Source: Ruminococcus sp. (GTDB taxonomy: Bacteria > Bacillota_A > Clostridia > Oscillospirales > Ruminococcaceae). Taken from it: DNA of 14,771 nt. Where the stretch lies: contig JAFOMV010000114.1 of NCBI GenBank assembly GCA_017418765.1, positions 1 to 14,771 on the forward strand. The letters run 5' to 3'. The position numbers were made by a program, and so were the translations under genes. Below are positions 7,712 through 14,771 of this stretch, in pieces. The notes beneath the pieces were generated by a model that worked only from the letters and a program-made list of their open reading frames with translations, did no database searches and was not told where the DNA came from. Position 1 is the stretch's first letter. Every line of letters starts with the position of its first letter.

Positions 7712-9505
7712 ATGAAAGAACTTGAATTTCCATTTGACAGCAACTTCCTGCTGAGAAAAAGAAAAGGAATAAAAAAGCAGCTTCTTGCTGACGGGACTGT
7801 CAGAATACATAAGAAGATAGCTGTTCTCGGCGGATCTACCACAAATGACATCATATCAATGATGGAGCTGTTTCTGCTGAATAACGGCATAGAACCTGAG
7901 TTCTACCAGTCTGAATACAACAAATTTTACGAGGATGCTGTTTTCGGCAATCCCGAACTTGACAGCTTTGCGCCTGATATTATCTTCATCCATACTACTT
8001 CAAGGAATCTTACTCTGCTGCCTGAAAGCCCTGCTGAGTCCCCCGAAGATATACAGGCAAAGCTGGATGATCAGTTCGGTATCTTCAAGCAGATATGGAT
8101 ATCTCTCATGGAGAAATTTTCATGCCCGATAATACAGAACAATTTTGAGCTTCCCCTTTTCAGAAGGACAGGCAGCTACGACGGCTGGGGCTACAGCGGT
8201 ACTTCTGCTTTCATCAGCCGCCTTAATGTGATGTTCTCTGACTATGCAAGGAAAAACAATGGTTTCTATATTAACGATATCAACTATCTTTCTTCTGTTA
8301 TCGGTCTGAAAGAATGGCACGATCCAGAGGCATGGTATCTCTATAAACACGCTGTAAGAATGAGCTGTATCCCTGATCTTGCTTTCAGCGCTGCGTCCAT
8401 TATAAAGTCGGTTTACGGCAAGAACAAGAAGGTGATCGACCTTGATATGGACAACACCCTTTGGGGCGGAGTTATCGGCGATGACGGTCAGGAAGGCATA
8501 GAGATCGGACCTGAGACCGCTGTCGGACAGTCCTTCAGCGAGTTTCAGCAGTTCCTCAAAGGCTATAAGAATTACGGTGTGCTTCTTGCTGTATGTTCCA
8601 AGAATGACGAAGCAAATGCACTTCTCGGACTGGAACACCCCAGCAGCGTTCTCCGCAAGGACGATTTTGTATCTATCAAAGCCAACTGGGATCCCAAGGA
8701 CAGAAATATTGCCGATTCCGCAAGTGAACTCAATCTTGGTATCGACAGCTTTGTTTTCGTAGATGATAACCCTGCTGAAATAGCCATTGTAAACGGACAG
8801 CTTCCGCAGGTCAGCACTGTCGAACTCACTTCTGTGGATCAGGCTATGTATTGTCTCAGCAGAGGCGGTTACTTTGAAGTCACCTCAGTATCAGCTGATG
8901 ATCTGAAACGCTCAGAGATGTACGCTGCAAACGCTCAGCGTGCCGCTCAACAGAAAAGCTTTGGCAGCTACACGGACTATCTTCTCAGTCTGGAAATGAA
9001 CGCTGCGATTACTGATTTTCTCCCTGTATATCGTCAGAGGATAACTCAGCTCACCAACAAGAGCAATCAGTTCAACTGCACTACAAGGCGTTTTACTGAA
9101 AGTGAGATAGAGGAGATAAGCAGTAATGACAACTATATAAGGCTATGTGGACAGCTTTCCGATAAATTCGGCGACAACGGCATTGTTTCTGTTGTGATCG
9201 GAAGTATCAGCGGCGATCAGCTTAATATCGACCTATGGCTCATGAGCTGCCGTGTTCTCAAGAGAGACATGGAACTTGCTATGCTGGACGAGCTTGTACG
9301 TCAGGCAAAAGAGCGTGGGGTTACACGTATAAACGGTTATTACTACAAGACCGCAAAAAATAATATGGTATCCGAGCTTTACGGTTCATTCGGTTTCAAA
9401 CTGGACGAAAAGAGCGAAAACGGTGATTCCGTATGGCATCTGGATATAAACACATACACAAACAAAAATCATGTTATAAAAGTAAAGGAGAATTGCAATG
9501 AATAA
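7712..9505 (+). CDS. FkbH-like three-domain enzyme (SGNH-like / HAD-IIIC / GNAT-like)
   Basis: A 597-residue FkbH-family protein. The N-terminal domain carries GGSTT at 40-44, like a GDS/SGNH block I. The HAD-IIIC core has VIDLDMDNTLWGG, with D245 and D247 as nucleophile and acid/base pair, S296 in CSKND, the K329 region in NWDPK, and D351/D352 in FVDDNPAE. The C-terminal acyltransferase-like domain shows NQFNCTTRRF, FGDNGIVSVV, SCRVLKRDMELAML and SELYGSFGF. Characterised FkbH homologues take 1,3-bisphosphoglycerate, remove phosphate and load a glyceryl unit on an acyl carrier protein. The ACP gene here starts eight bases before this gene ends, so the two are almost surely partners. AAGGAG precedes the ATG. 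The C-terminal end reads HVIKVKENCNE. Family is firm; the exact acyl group is inferred. Confidence 0.92.
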   Translation: MKELEFPFDSNFLLRKRKGIKKQLLADGTVRIHKKIAVLGGSTTNDIISMMELFLLNNGIEPEFYQSEYNKFYEDAVFGNPELDSFAPDIIFIHTTSRNLTLLPESPAESPEDIQAKLDDQFGIFKQIWISLMEKFSCPIIQNNFELPLFRRTGSYDGWGYSGTSAFISRLNVMFSDYARKNNGFYINDINYLSSVIGLKEWHDPEAWYLYKHAVRMSCIPDLAFSAASIIKSVYGKNKKVIDLDMDNTLWGGVIGDDGQEGIEIGPETAVGQSFSEFQQFLKGYKNYGVLLAVCSKNDEANALLGLEHPSSVLRKDDFVSIKANWDPKDRNIADSASELNLGIDSFVFVDDNPAEIAIVNGQLPQVSTVELTSVDQAMYCLSRGGYFEVTSVSADDLKRSEMYAANAQRAAQQKSFGSYTDYLLSLEMNAAITDFLPVYRQRITQLTNKSNQFNCTTRRFTESEIEEISSNDNYIRLCGQLSDKFGDNGIVSVVIGSISGDQLNIDLWLMSCRVLKRDMELAMLDELVRQAKERGVTRINGYYYKTAKNNMVSELYGSFGFKLDEKSENGDSVWHLDINTYTNKNHVIKVKENCNE

Positions 9506-9743
9506 GAATGATGTGATCGCAAGACTTAACGAGGTTTTCAGAGACGTTTTCGGTGATGATTCCATAACTGTGAATGAATCAACAACATCCGCAGATATTG
9601 ATGACTGGGACAGTATCGAACACATCAACCTCGTTGGTGCTGTTGAACAGGAATTTGGTCTTCGTTTCAAGATGCGTGAAGTCTCAGGCATGAAGAATGT
9701 TGGCGAAATGATCGGCATTATCTGCGAAAGAGGCACTAAGTAA
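9498..9743 (+). CDS. Acyl carrier protein
   Basis: An 81-residue ACP. The 4'-phosphopantetheine attachment site is S39 in DDWDSIEHINLV, the usual DS[IL] motif at the start of helix 2. It is followed by a helix-2 pattern and an acidic/hydrophobic body of normal length for the family. AAAGGAG precedes the start, which lies inside the end of the FkbH-like gene (8-base overlap). Its stop shares a base with the next start (TAATG). This is a dedicated carrier rather than the fatty-acid ACP: no fab genes are nearby, and it sits directly after an FkbH-like loading enzyme, with a membrane O-acyltransferase at the head of the operon. It is the likely cytoplasmic donor for that acyltransferase, as DltC is for DltB. 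Confidence 0.94.
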   Translation: MNKNDVIARLNEVFRDVFGDDSITVNESTTSADIDDWDSIEHINLVGAVEQEFGLRFKMREVSGMKNVGEMIGIICERGTK

Positions 9744-10585
9744 TGACAAAAAAGGCAAAGAGATCTGTCATTACCGCCTTTATTCTCATTATCCTCATAT
9801 TTGTACTGTATATATGGGGATTTGCTTTAAAAGCTATAAGATATAAAACCAGTACCGGCAAAATGAAGAATGACCTGAAAATCGTATTTATATCCGATCT
9901 TCATAATTGCTTCTTCGGAGGTACCGATCAATCGGGCTTATGGGAGGCAATAACTGCCTCTCAGCCCGATATTGTTGTCTTCGGCGGTGATGTTATCGAT
10001 GCATGGAGCGGCACAAAATATGCTCTTGATATTATGAAAAAAGTCCATGACAATTATCCCTGCGCCTATGCTCCCGGCAATCACGAAGATATGCGTTCAG
10101 ATAAAGAGGATTTTTACCGTGATGTTGAAGCTATAGGTATAGATGTGCTTCTTGGAGAATATGACGAATTCTATATTAATGGTGAAAAGATAAGGATATA
10201 CGGCGTTCTTGACAGTCTCGCATACGGCAGTAAGGCTTCTCAGCTTGATGAATGTTATGAGACTCTTAATGAGGATTACTATAATATCCTCCTTGCTCAT
10301 CAGCCCGAACAGATCGATGAACTTCTCGGTGACGGCAGAAAAAACTTTGATTTGATACTCTCAGGTCATGCACACGGCGGTCAGTGGCGAATCCCGCATT
10401 TGCTTGATCAGGGACTATATGCCCCGGATCAGGGCATACTCCCCCATTATACCACAGGTATGTACAACTATGGCGATACCGTTCACATTATCAGCAGAGG
10501 CCTTGCAAAACCTCCTCGCATGATATTCATACCACGTATATTCAATCGCCCTGAGCTTTCGGTCATAACAGTAAAGGCAGAATAA
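9743..10585 (+). CDS. Membrane-anchored metallophosphoesterase (YkuE-like)
   Basis: A 280-residue calcineurin-like phosphoesterase with an N-terminal membrane anchor (about 10-30). All metal-binding motifs are present: SDLHN (D52, H54), GGDVID (D83), GNHE (N113, H114), AHQP (H186) and SGHAHGGQ (H209, H211). The family includes Bacillus YkuE, a wall-associated phosphoesterase, and LpxG-type enzymes; with no lipid A genes in sight, YkuE-like is the better label. Unlike YkuE, no twin-arginine signal is visible. The start overlaps the ACP stop by one base, so it is translationally coupled and belongs to the acylation operon. Its substrate is unknown; it might trim a phosphodiester or pyrophosphate in the surface polymer being modified. 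Confidence 0.88.
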   Translation: MTKKAKRSVITAFILIILIFVLYIWGFALKAIRYKTSTGKMKNDLKIVFISDLHNCFFGGTDQSGLWEAITASQPDIVVFGGDVIDAWSGTKYALDIMKKVHDNYPCAYAPGNHEDMRSDKEDFYRDVEAIGIDVLLGEYDEFYINGEKIRIYGVLDSLAYGSKASQLDECYETLNEDYYNILLAHQPEQIDELLGDGRKNFDLILSGHAHGGQWRIPHLLDQGLYAPDQGILPHYTTGMYNYGDTVHIISRGLAKPPRMIFIPRIFNRPELSVITVKAE

Positions 10586-10609
10586 AAGATCATAAAGAAA
10601 ATTGTCCGA

Positions 10610-10631
10610 AAGTACAGAAAAGTACTTGTTT
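10610..10631 (+). terminator. Weak terminator-like hairpin after the acylation operon
   Basis: AAGTAC (10610-10615) and GTACTT (10622-10627) form a 6-base AT-rich stem with a six-base loop, followed by GTTTTTT. The stem is weak. The right arm also overlaps the -35 of the next promoter, so it could instead be an operator. Confidence 0.35.
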
Positions 10632-10654
10632 TTTATCGCTGTTGATGTTATAAT
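10626..10654 (+). promoter_or_regulatory. Promoter of rlmB
   Basis: TTGTTT (10626-10631), 17-base spacer, TATAAT (10649-10654) preceded by TGT, an extended -10. It lies 46 bases before the rlmB start and separates rlmB from the acylation operon. An inverted repeat (10610-10627) overlaps the -35. Confidence 0.65.
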
Positions 10655-10700
10655 AGAATAGTCTAAGCAATTTATTATAGAGAGGATCTCTGCTTTTTGT

Positions 10701-11465
10701 ATGGAAAAAGAAAAAAATTTTGCCGATGAGCACAGCGAGGATATGATCTTCGGACGAAACCCCGTTATTGAAGCTCTGAAATCGGATGCAAATCTGGATT
10801 GTATATATATATGCGGCAGCGGCGGAAGTCTGAACCTCATCCGCAGGCTTGCCAGGGAAAAAGGCATCGTTGTAAAGGATGCTCAGGAAAAAAAGCTGTC
10901 TCAGCTTTCAGGAGGCGCTTCCCATCAGGGGGTAGCTGCTGTCGGTGCCTGCGGCGAATATGTATCAGTAGAGGACATTCTCGCTGTTTCACGCAATAAA
11001 GGTACTAAGCCATTCATTATAATATGCGATGAGATAGAGGATCCACATAATCTTGGTGCGATAATCCGTACAGCCGAAACCTCAGGTGCTGATGGTATTA
11101 TCATCCCCAAGCGCAGAAGTGCTTCACTCAATGCAACTGTTTTCAAGACTTCGGCAGGTGCAGCTAATTATGTTCCCGTAGCAAGAGTCTCAAATCTCGC
11201 TTCATGTATCGATATGCTCAAGGAAAATGGCGTATGGATATACGGAACTGACGCTTCCGGCACTGATTATACTCAGACAGATCTTACAGGTAGCTGTGCA
11301 TTGGTCATCGGATCTGAAGGCTTTGGCATCAGCAAGCTGATACAGAAAAAATGCGACTTCATGATAAAGCTTCCCATGCTTGGAAAAATAAATTCACTTA
11401 ACGCTTCTGTTGCGGCAGGAATATTCATGTATGAGATACTCCGCCAGCGCAGAAATAATTCATAA
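10701..11465 (+). CDS. rlmB: 23S rRNA 2'-O-methyltransferase RlmB-like (SpoU/TrmH family)
   Basis: A 254-residue SPOUT-class RNA methyltransferase. It has an N-terminal substrate-binding domain beginning GRNPVIEAL, with ASHQGVAA before the catalytic domain. The three SpoU motifs are complete: DPHNLGAIIRTAE (N117, R123), GSEGFG (204-209) and SLNASVA (N234). Family members methylate the ribose of a guanosine in 23S rRNA (G2251 in E. coli) using S-adenosylmethionine in a trefoil-knot fold. Target specificity is by homology; a tRNA target cannot be excluded by eye. The nearest purine-rich site, GAGAGGA at 10680-10686, is unusually far from the ATG (about 14 bases) and lies in a possible small hairpin. 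No in-frame alternative start lies between them. The next gene starts 10 bases after the stop. Confidence 0.9.
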   Translation: MEKEKNFADEHSEDMIFGRNPVIEALKSDANLDCIYICGSGGSLNLIRRLAREKGIVVKDAQEKKLSQLSGGASHQGVAAVGACGEYVSVEDILAVSRNKGTKPFIIICDEIEDPHNLGAIIRTAETSGADGIIIPKRRSASLNATVFKTSAGAANYVPVARVSNLASCIDMLKENGVWIYGTDASGTDYTQTDLTGSCALVIGSEGFGISKLIQKKCDFMIKLPMLGKINSLNASVAAGIFMYEILRQRRNNS

Positions 11466-11475
11466 GGAGAGAACT

Positions 11476-13944
11476 ATGCCCGATAAAAAACCATCTATTG
11501 AGGATATACTGGATGAGTACTCACCCGATTCCTCAAACGTCAGAGTCGGACGTGTGGATGCTCAGAAAATACTGAATTCCACAGTTAACCTGCCCGACCT
11601 TTCAAAGATGGCTGCGTCTGCTCAAAAGAATAAAGGCGTTGTTTCTGAAAATAAAAAGGTAACAGTTATAGATGCGGACGCTGTTAGCGAGATAAAGACT
11701 GCACCACAGGGAAAACTGATCAAGCCGCTTGAACATGATCAGCCTCGCTCAGCTCCAAATGATGCACCGCAGATAAGACGTATGTCAGATTCTACACGTG
11801 CAAAAGAGGCTGAAAGCTCCAGAAGAAAAAAGAAAAAACACTGGGGTAAACAAGCTGATTATACCTATGACAGAGAAACACCTGACGGAGAGTATATGTA
11901 TACTCCCCCATCATTCAAAAAGAAGAAAAAAACACGTGCGGCTATACTGGCTGAACTGGATAACCCGGAAGGTAAAAAACAAATAACGGATATCGTTCCT
12001 TCCCCTACTGCAATGATAGCAGCAGGACTTGATCCTAAAAAGCCACTTGGTGCTTATACCGATGCTGAACTTTCAGAGATCGCACAGACGCAGTCAATAA
12101 ATACTTCTGTTAATATCGATATCGACAGTGAAGATGAATTCGCTGCTGCTAAAACCCACAAAAAACGTACCAAACGTATCGTTGATTTCAATTATTACGG
12201 TGATGTAGAAGATGTTGGCCGTGATATCTATGATCTGAGAAGTATCATCACTTCAAGGGTATTCATACTTGCTGTAACTGCTTTTATGAGCATTTACATC
12301 ACTATCTGCGACCAATTCAGTCTTCCCATCGCAGGATTCCTTACTGCAAGGAACATAAGGACCTATATTCTGGTACATCTGATACTCGGCCTTATATCAA
12401 TGTTTGCTTCATGGCCTGTTATGACAAACGGACTGAAAAAGCTTTTTACTTTCAAGGCTGACGGTGATTCAATGAGTGCGGCAACTGTCGTTACCTGCAT
12501 GGTATCAATGATACCGGCACTGATTGCTCCACAGATGATCGGAATAGAAAACATCCATATATATATGCCCGTAGGTATTCTTTCACTTTTCTTCAATTCA
12601 TGGGGCAAACACCTGATCATGCGAAGGGCGGCCAGAAACTTTAAATTCGTATCAAAGAATTTCGACAGACACGGTGTCACATACGTAATGGATGAAGAAC
12701 GTGCCGAAAGGATAACACGTGGAACTCTCGGCGACTTCCCTATACTCGCTTCAATGAGAAAGACCGACTTTCTGACCGACTTCCTGAGATACACATATTC
12801 ATCTGATATGACCGATCAGTACTGCCGTACAGCTGCTCCGCTGGTTCTGTTCGTATCATTTTTGATCACAATGTTCCTTGTCTATTTTTGCAAGGGAACT
12901 TACCTTTCACTTGAATCTCTCGGCTTCGGCTTCTCAATATTCAGCATGATCGTCTGTGCTGCCTCATGTGTATCACTTCCGCTTGTCTGCAATGTTCCGC
13001 TGGAGAATGTGTCAAAGAATGCTTTAAAGAATAAGGGTATCATGCTCGGTTATCAGAGCGTAGATGATTTCTATGATACTAACTCAATACTTGTAGATGC
13101 AGAAACGCTGTTTCCACAGGGTACAGTTCGTCTTGACGGTATAAAGGTATTCTCCAACACAAAACTGGACGAAGCACTTCTTGAAGCCGCAAGCCTTACA
13201 AAACACGGCGGAAGTATCATGTCACAGCTCTTTGATGATGTTGCCGCCGAAGGGCAGAAAACTCAGTACAGGATAGAAAACTATTCTTACGAGGAAGGCA
13301 GGGGTATGTGCGGCTGGATAAGGAACAAGCGTATCCTCTTTGGTAACCGTGAACTTATGACAAGCCACAATATTGAAGGGCTTCCCACTAAGTCAAAGGA
13401 AGCTGAATACAGCATAGGCAGAAAAGAAGTGCTGTACCTTTCAATATCAGGAAATCTTGCAGCAATGTTCGTAGTTGAACTCGTTGCTGACAGATACGTC
13501 AAAAAATGGGCTAAGCTGCTTTGCAAGAATAAGATATGCTTATTCGTCAAAAGCGTTGATCCGTGTATCAATGAAAAGCTGCTGTATCACCTTTTCGATG
13601 TACCTGATAGTATGTCAAAAGTTATCCCTGAAAAACTACATGAGGATTTTAATGATGAAACCAAAAAAGCAGTGAGACTAAGCGCTTCTATGGCTACAAC
13701 AGGCCGTTTTGCTTCGCTTGCAGAACTTATCATCGGTACAAAGAATGTTCATTTCTCTGCTATAATCGGACTGATTCTTCAGACAGCATCAATTCTTCTT
13801 GCCTTCGCAATAAGCATGGCACTGATTATGTCTAAGGCTTTTCAGTCTTCAAGCTATATCTATCTCACGGCAGCCGCTATAACCGCTTACAATATAATAT
13901 GGACCGTTATAACATATATAGCTGTAAAATTCAAAAAATCATAA
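11476..13944 (+). CDS. Degenerate P1B-type ATPase-like membrane protein (pseudo-ATPase)
   Basis: An 822-residue protein. Residues 1-255 are charged and low-complexity with poly-Lys runs, probably disordered in the cytoplasm. Eight membrane segments follow with P1B-ATPase spacing: about 262-281, 298-316, 336-357, 362-382, 456-474, 484-508, 761-785 and 796-818. After segment six the sequence tracks metal-transport ATPases (NALKNKGIMLGYQSVDDFYDTNSILVDAETL), but the DKTGT phosphorylation motif reads DAETL (D541). GRGMCGWI and ILFGNRELM of the nucleotide domain remain, the SEHP motif is not recognisable, TGDN is replaced by KSVDP (692-696), and no metal-binding CPC is present. It probably cannot pump ions and may serve as a scaffold or sensor. 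The ATG at 11476 follows AAGGAGAG; an in-frame ATG 66 bases upstream lies inside rlmB. Family relation fairly sure, function unknown. Confidence 0.8.
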   Translation: MPDKKPSIEDILDEYSPDSSNVRVGRVDAQKILNSTVNLPDLSKMAASAQKNKGVVSENKKVTVIDADAVSEIKTAPQGKLIKPLEHDQPRSAPNDAPQIRRMSDSTRAKEAESSRRKKKKHWGKQADYTYDRETPDGEYMYTPPSFKKKKKTRAAILAELDNPEGKKQITDIVPSPTAMIAAGLDPKKPLGAYTDAELSEIAQTQSINTSVNIDIDSEDEFAAAKTHKKRTKRIVDFNYYGDVEDVGRDIYDLRSIITSRVFILAVTAFMSIYITICDQFSLPIAGFLTARNIRTYILVHLILGLISMFASWPVMTNGLKKLFTFKADGDSMSAATVVTCMVSMIPALIAPQMIGIENIHIYMPVGILSLFFNSWGKHLIMRRAARNFKFVSKNFDRHGVTYVMDEERAERITRGTLGDFPILASMRKTDFLTDFLRYTYSSDMTDQYCRTAAPLVLFVSFLITMFLVYFCKGTYLSLESLGFGFSIFSMIVCAASCVSLPLVCNVPLENVSKNALKNKGIMLGYQSVDDFYDTNSILVDAETLFPQGTVRLDGIKVFSNTKLDEALLEAASLTKHGGSIMSQLFDDVAAEGQKTQYRIENYSYEEGRGMCGWIRNKRILFGNRELMTSHNIEGLPTKSKEAEYSIGRKEVLYLSISGNLAAMFVVELVADRYVKKWAKLLCKNKICLFVKSVDPCINEKLLYHLFDVPDSMSKVIPEKLHEDFNDETKKAVRLSASMATTGRFASLAELIIGTKNVHFSAIIGLILQTASILLAFAISMALIMSKAFQSSSYIYLTAAAITAYNIIWTVITYIAVKFKKS

Positions 13945-14223
13945 ATAGATATACAGACGTGCAGTATCAACTCAAAACGGCATCATATAAGAAAACGCAA
14001 TAAGATTTTTCCTCAGAATTCATGAAAAACCGTATACGATACTGCTTATACTAATCCTCTAAACGCTATCAAATAAATATTACGAGCAGAGATCTTGTCT
14101 GCTGTTGTTTAGGGTATCAGTATATTATAGTAAGGCAAATGACCTGCATTCGTAAAATCGATTGCAGGTCATTCCATAACAGTCAGCAATTAACTGACAT
14201 TGAGACAACAGAAAGGAACAAAT
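13945..14223. other. Intergenic leader with several inverted repeats
   Basis: 279 bases without a gene. It contains AGCAGA/TCTGCT (14085-14090 / 14098-14103), followed by GTTGTTT and possibly a weak terminator for the upstream gene. An AT-rich stretch around 14121-14131 could hold a -10. An 11-base perfect inverted repeat (14138-14173) and a 5-base one (14182-14198) follow. No clear -35 is seen and no known riboswitch is recognised. Confidence 0.5.
14138..14173. repeat. 11-bp perfect inverted repeat in the leader of the last gene
   Basis: AATGACCTGCA (14138-14148) and TGCAGGTCATT (14163-14173) are exact reverse complements around a 14-base AT-rich loop. No T-run follows on either strand, so a classical terminator is unlikely. 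It may be an RNA leader stem or a binding site. Confidence 0.65.
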
Positions 14224-14771
14224 ATGCAGGAAAGAAATAATTCAGACAATGAAGATACAATGCTTCTTCCTGACGATATGGATAATTATTCCACACAGCA
14301 TCCATCAAACGATCTTCCTCCGCTAAAGAGAAAACGTCCTGTCAGGAATTACGGACAGCAGCAGTATAGCCGTCCTCAGCAGAATTACGGGCAGCAGCAG
14401 TATAGCCGTCCTCAGCAGAATTACGGGCAGCAGCAGTATAGCCGTCCTCAGCAAAATTACGGACAGCAACAGTACAGCCGTCCTCAGCAGAATTACGGGC
14501 AGCAGCAATACAGCCGTCCTCAGCAGAATTATGGACAGCAGCAATACAGCCATCCTCAGCAGAATTACGGACAGCAGCAATACAGCCGTCCTCAGCAGAA
14601 TTATGGACAGCAGCCCAGATACCACAACAGTGCCCCAAGGCCTGTACAGCATCAATCTCAGCCGGCATACACTCCAACTAAATCAAGGCATCACAAAAGA
14701 AATCCTATCAGCAGAATACTTAAAAGGATAGTATGGTCAGTCATTTCTCTGTTTCTTATCATTTTTGCACT
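14224..14771 (+). CDS. NYGQQQYSRPQQ-repeat membrane protein, 3' end outside window
   Basis: An open frame from the ATG at 14224 to the window edge: 182 residues, no stop yet. AAAGGA precedes the start by eight bases. The acidic N-terminus (1-33) and a basic KRKRPVR patch lead into seven 12-residue repeats of NYGQQQYSRPQQ (residues 42-125; one copy has His for Arg) and a truncated eighth. A Pro/Gln/His-rich linker, a basic segment (KSRHHKRNPISRILKR) and the start of a membrane segment (IVWSVISLFLIIFA) follow. The layout, a long disordered cytoplasmic head and then a signal anchor, is seen in LytR-CpsA-Psr (LCP) wall-polymer ligases and some other Gram-positive membrane proteins. LCP is only a guess because the catalytic domain lies beyond the window. 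Confidence 0.85.
   Translation, partial: MQERNNSDNEDTMLLPDDMDNYSTQHPSNDLPPLKRKRPVRNYGQQQYSRPQQNYGQQQYSRPQQNYGQQQYSRPQQNYGQQQYSRPQQNYGQQQYSRPQQNYGQQQYSHPQQNYGQQQYSRPQQNYGQQPRYHNSAPRPVQHQSQPAYTPTKSRHHKRNPISRILKRIVWSVISLFLIIFA
14347..14613 (+). repeat. 36-bp in-frame tandem repeat, seven copies plus a partial one
   Basis: Seven 36-base units from 14347 to 14598, each coding NYGQQQYSRPQQ, then 15 bases of an eighth. Units differ only at a few, mostly synonymous, bases (GGA/GGG, CAG/CAA, TAT/TAC), with one CGT-to-CAT change in unit six. This near-identity suggests recent expansion by slippage or unequal recombination. Confidence 0.95.

Noticed and set aside
11410..11475. Upstream in-frame start of the pseudo-ATPase gene
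   Set aside because: It lies inside rlmB; the ATG at 11476 has a strong AAGGAGAG site.
14347..14613. Possible CRISPR array because of 36-bp repeats
   Set aside because: Units are contiguous with no spacers and encode an in-frame peptide repeat.
14323..14677. Two overlapping open frames on the - strand with Leu/Val/Ile-rich or Ala/Asp-rich repeats
   Set aside because: They are the antisense of the 36-bp repeat; a repeat with unit length divisible by three and no stop in other frames creates such shadows. The + strand frame has a ribosome site and sensible protein layout.

Overview
The window looks like a chromosomal segment of an anaerobic Gram-positive Clostridia, most likely a Ruminococcus-type member of the Oscillospiraceae. 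This is inferred from the lepA/hemW neighbourhood, a BspA-type leucine-rich-repeat fragment, a DHHW-family protein with a Thr-rich linker, strong AGGAGG-like ribosome sites and moderate GC. No RNA genes, CRISPR array or phage genes were seen.

Left region (1-3840). The 3' end of lepA (elongation factor 4) is followed by two small membrane-protein genes, one with a zinc ribbon, and then hemW. All are on the + strand and tightly packed, and the run ends in a short terminator. A lone convergent gene on the - strand encodes a coiled-coil, single-pass membrane protein of unknown function. It has its own near-perfect promoter.

Central region (3845-10585). This is a probable six-gene operon: an MBOAT O-acyltransferase (AlgI/DltB type), a DHHW (AlgX/AlgJ-like SGNH) protein, a single-pass protein with a BspA-like repeat, a three-domain FkbH-like enzyme, an acyl carrier protein and a membrane-anchored metallophosphoesterase. 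Its logic parallels the Dlt D-alanylation system: carrier-loading enzyme, carrier protein, MBOAT, surface SGNH-type protein. Here the loading enzyme is FkbH-like, a family known to build glyceryl-S-ACP from a glycolytic intermediate. I infer a machine that moves a glyceryl-type (or other small) acyl group from ACP across the membrane to a cell-surface polymer. A 173-bp MITE-like palindromic element with 18-bp perfect terminal inverted repeats and a TAAA target duplication sits inside the operon, exactly at the stop codon of the third gene.

Right region (10586-14771). A new promoter precedes rlmB (23S rRNA 2'-O-methyltransferase). RlmB is followed by an 822-residue membrane protein that keeps the P1B-type ATPase layout but has lost its catalytic motifs: a pseudo-P-type ATPase with a long disordered N-terminal tail. 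After a leader rich in inverted repeats, the window ends within a gene whose product begins with seven copies of a 12-residue NYGQQQYSRPQQ repeat before a membrane segment, possibly an LCP-family protein.
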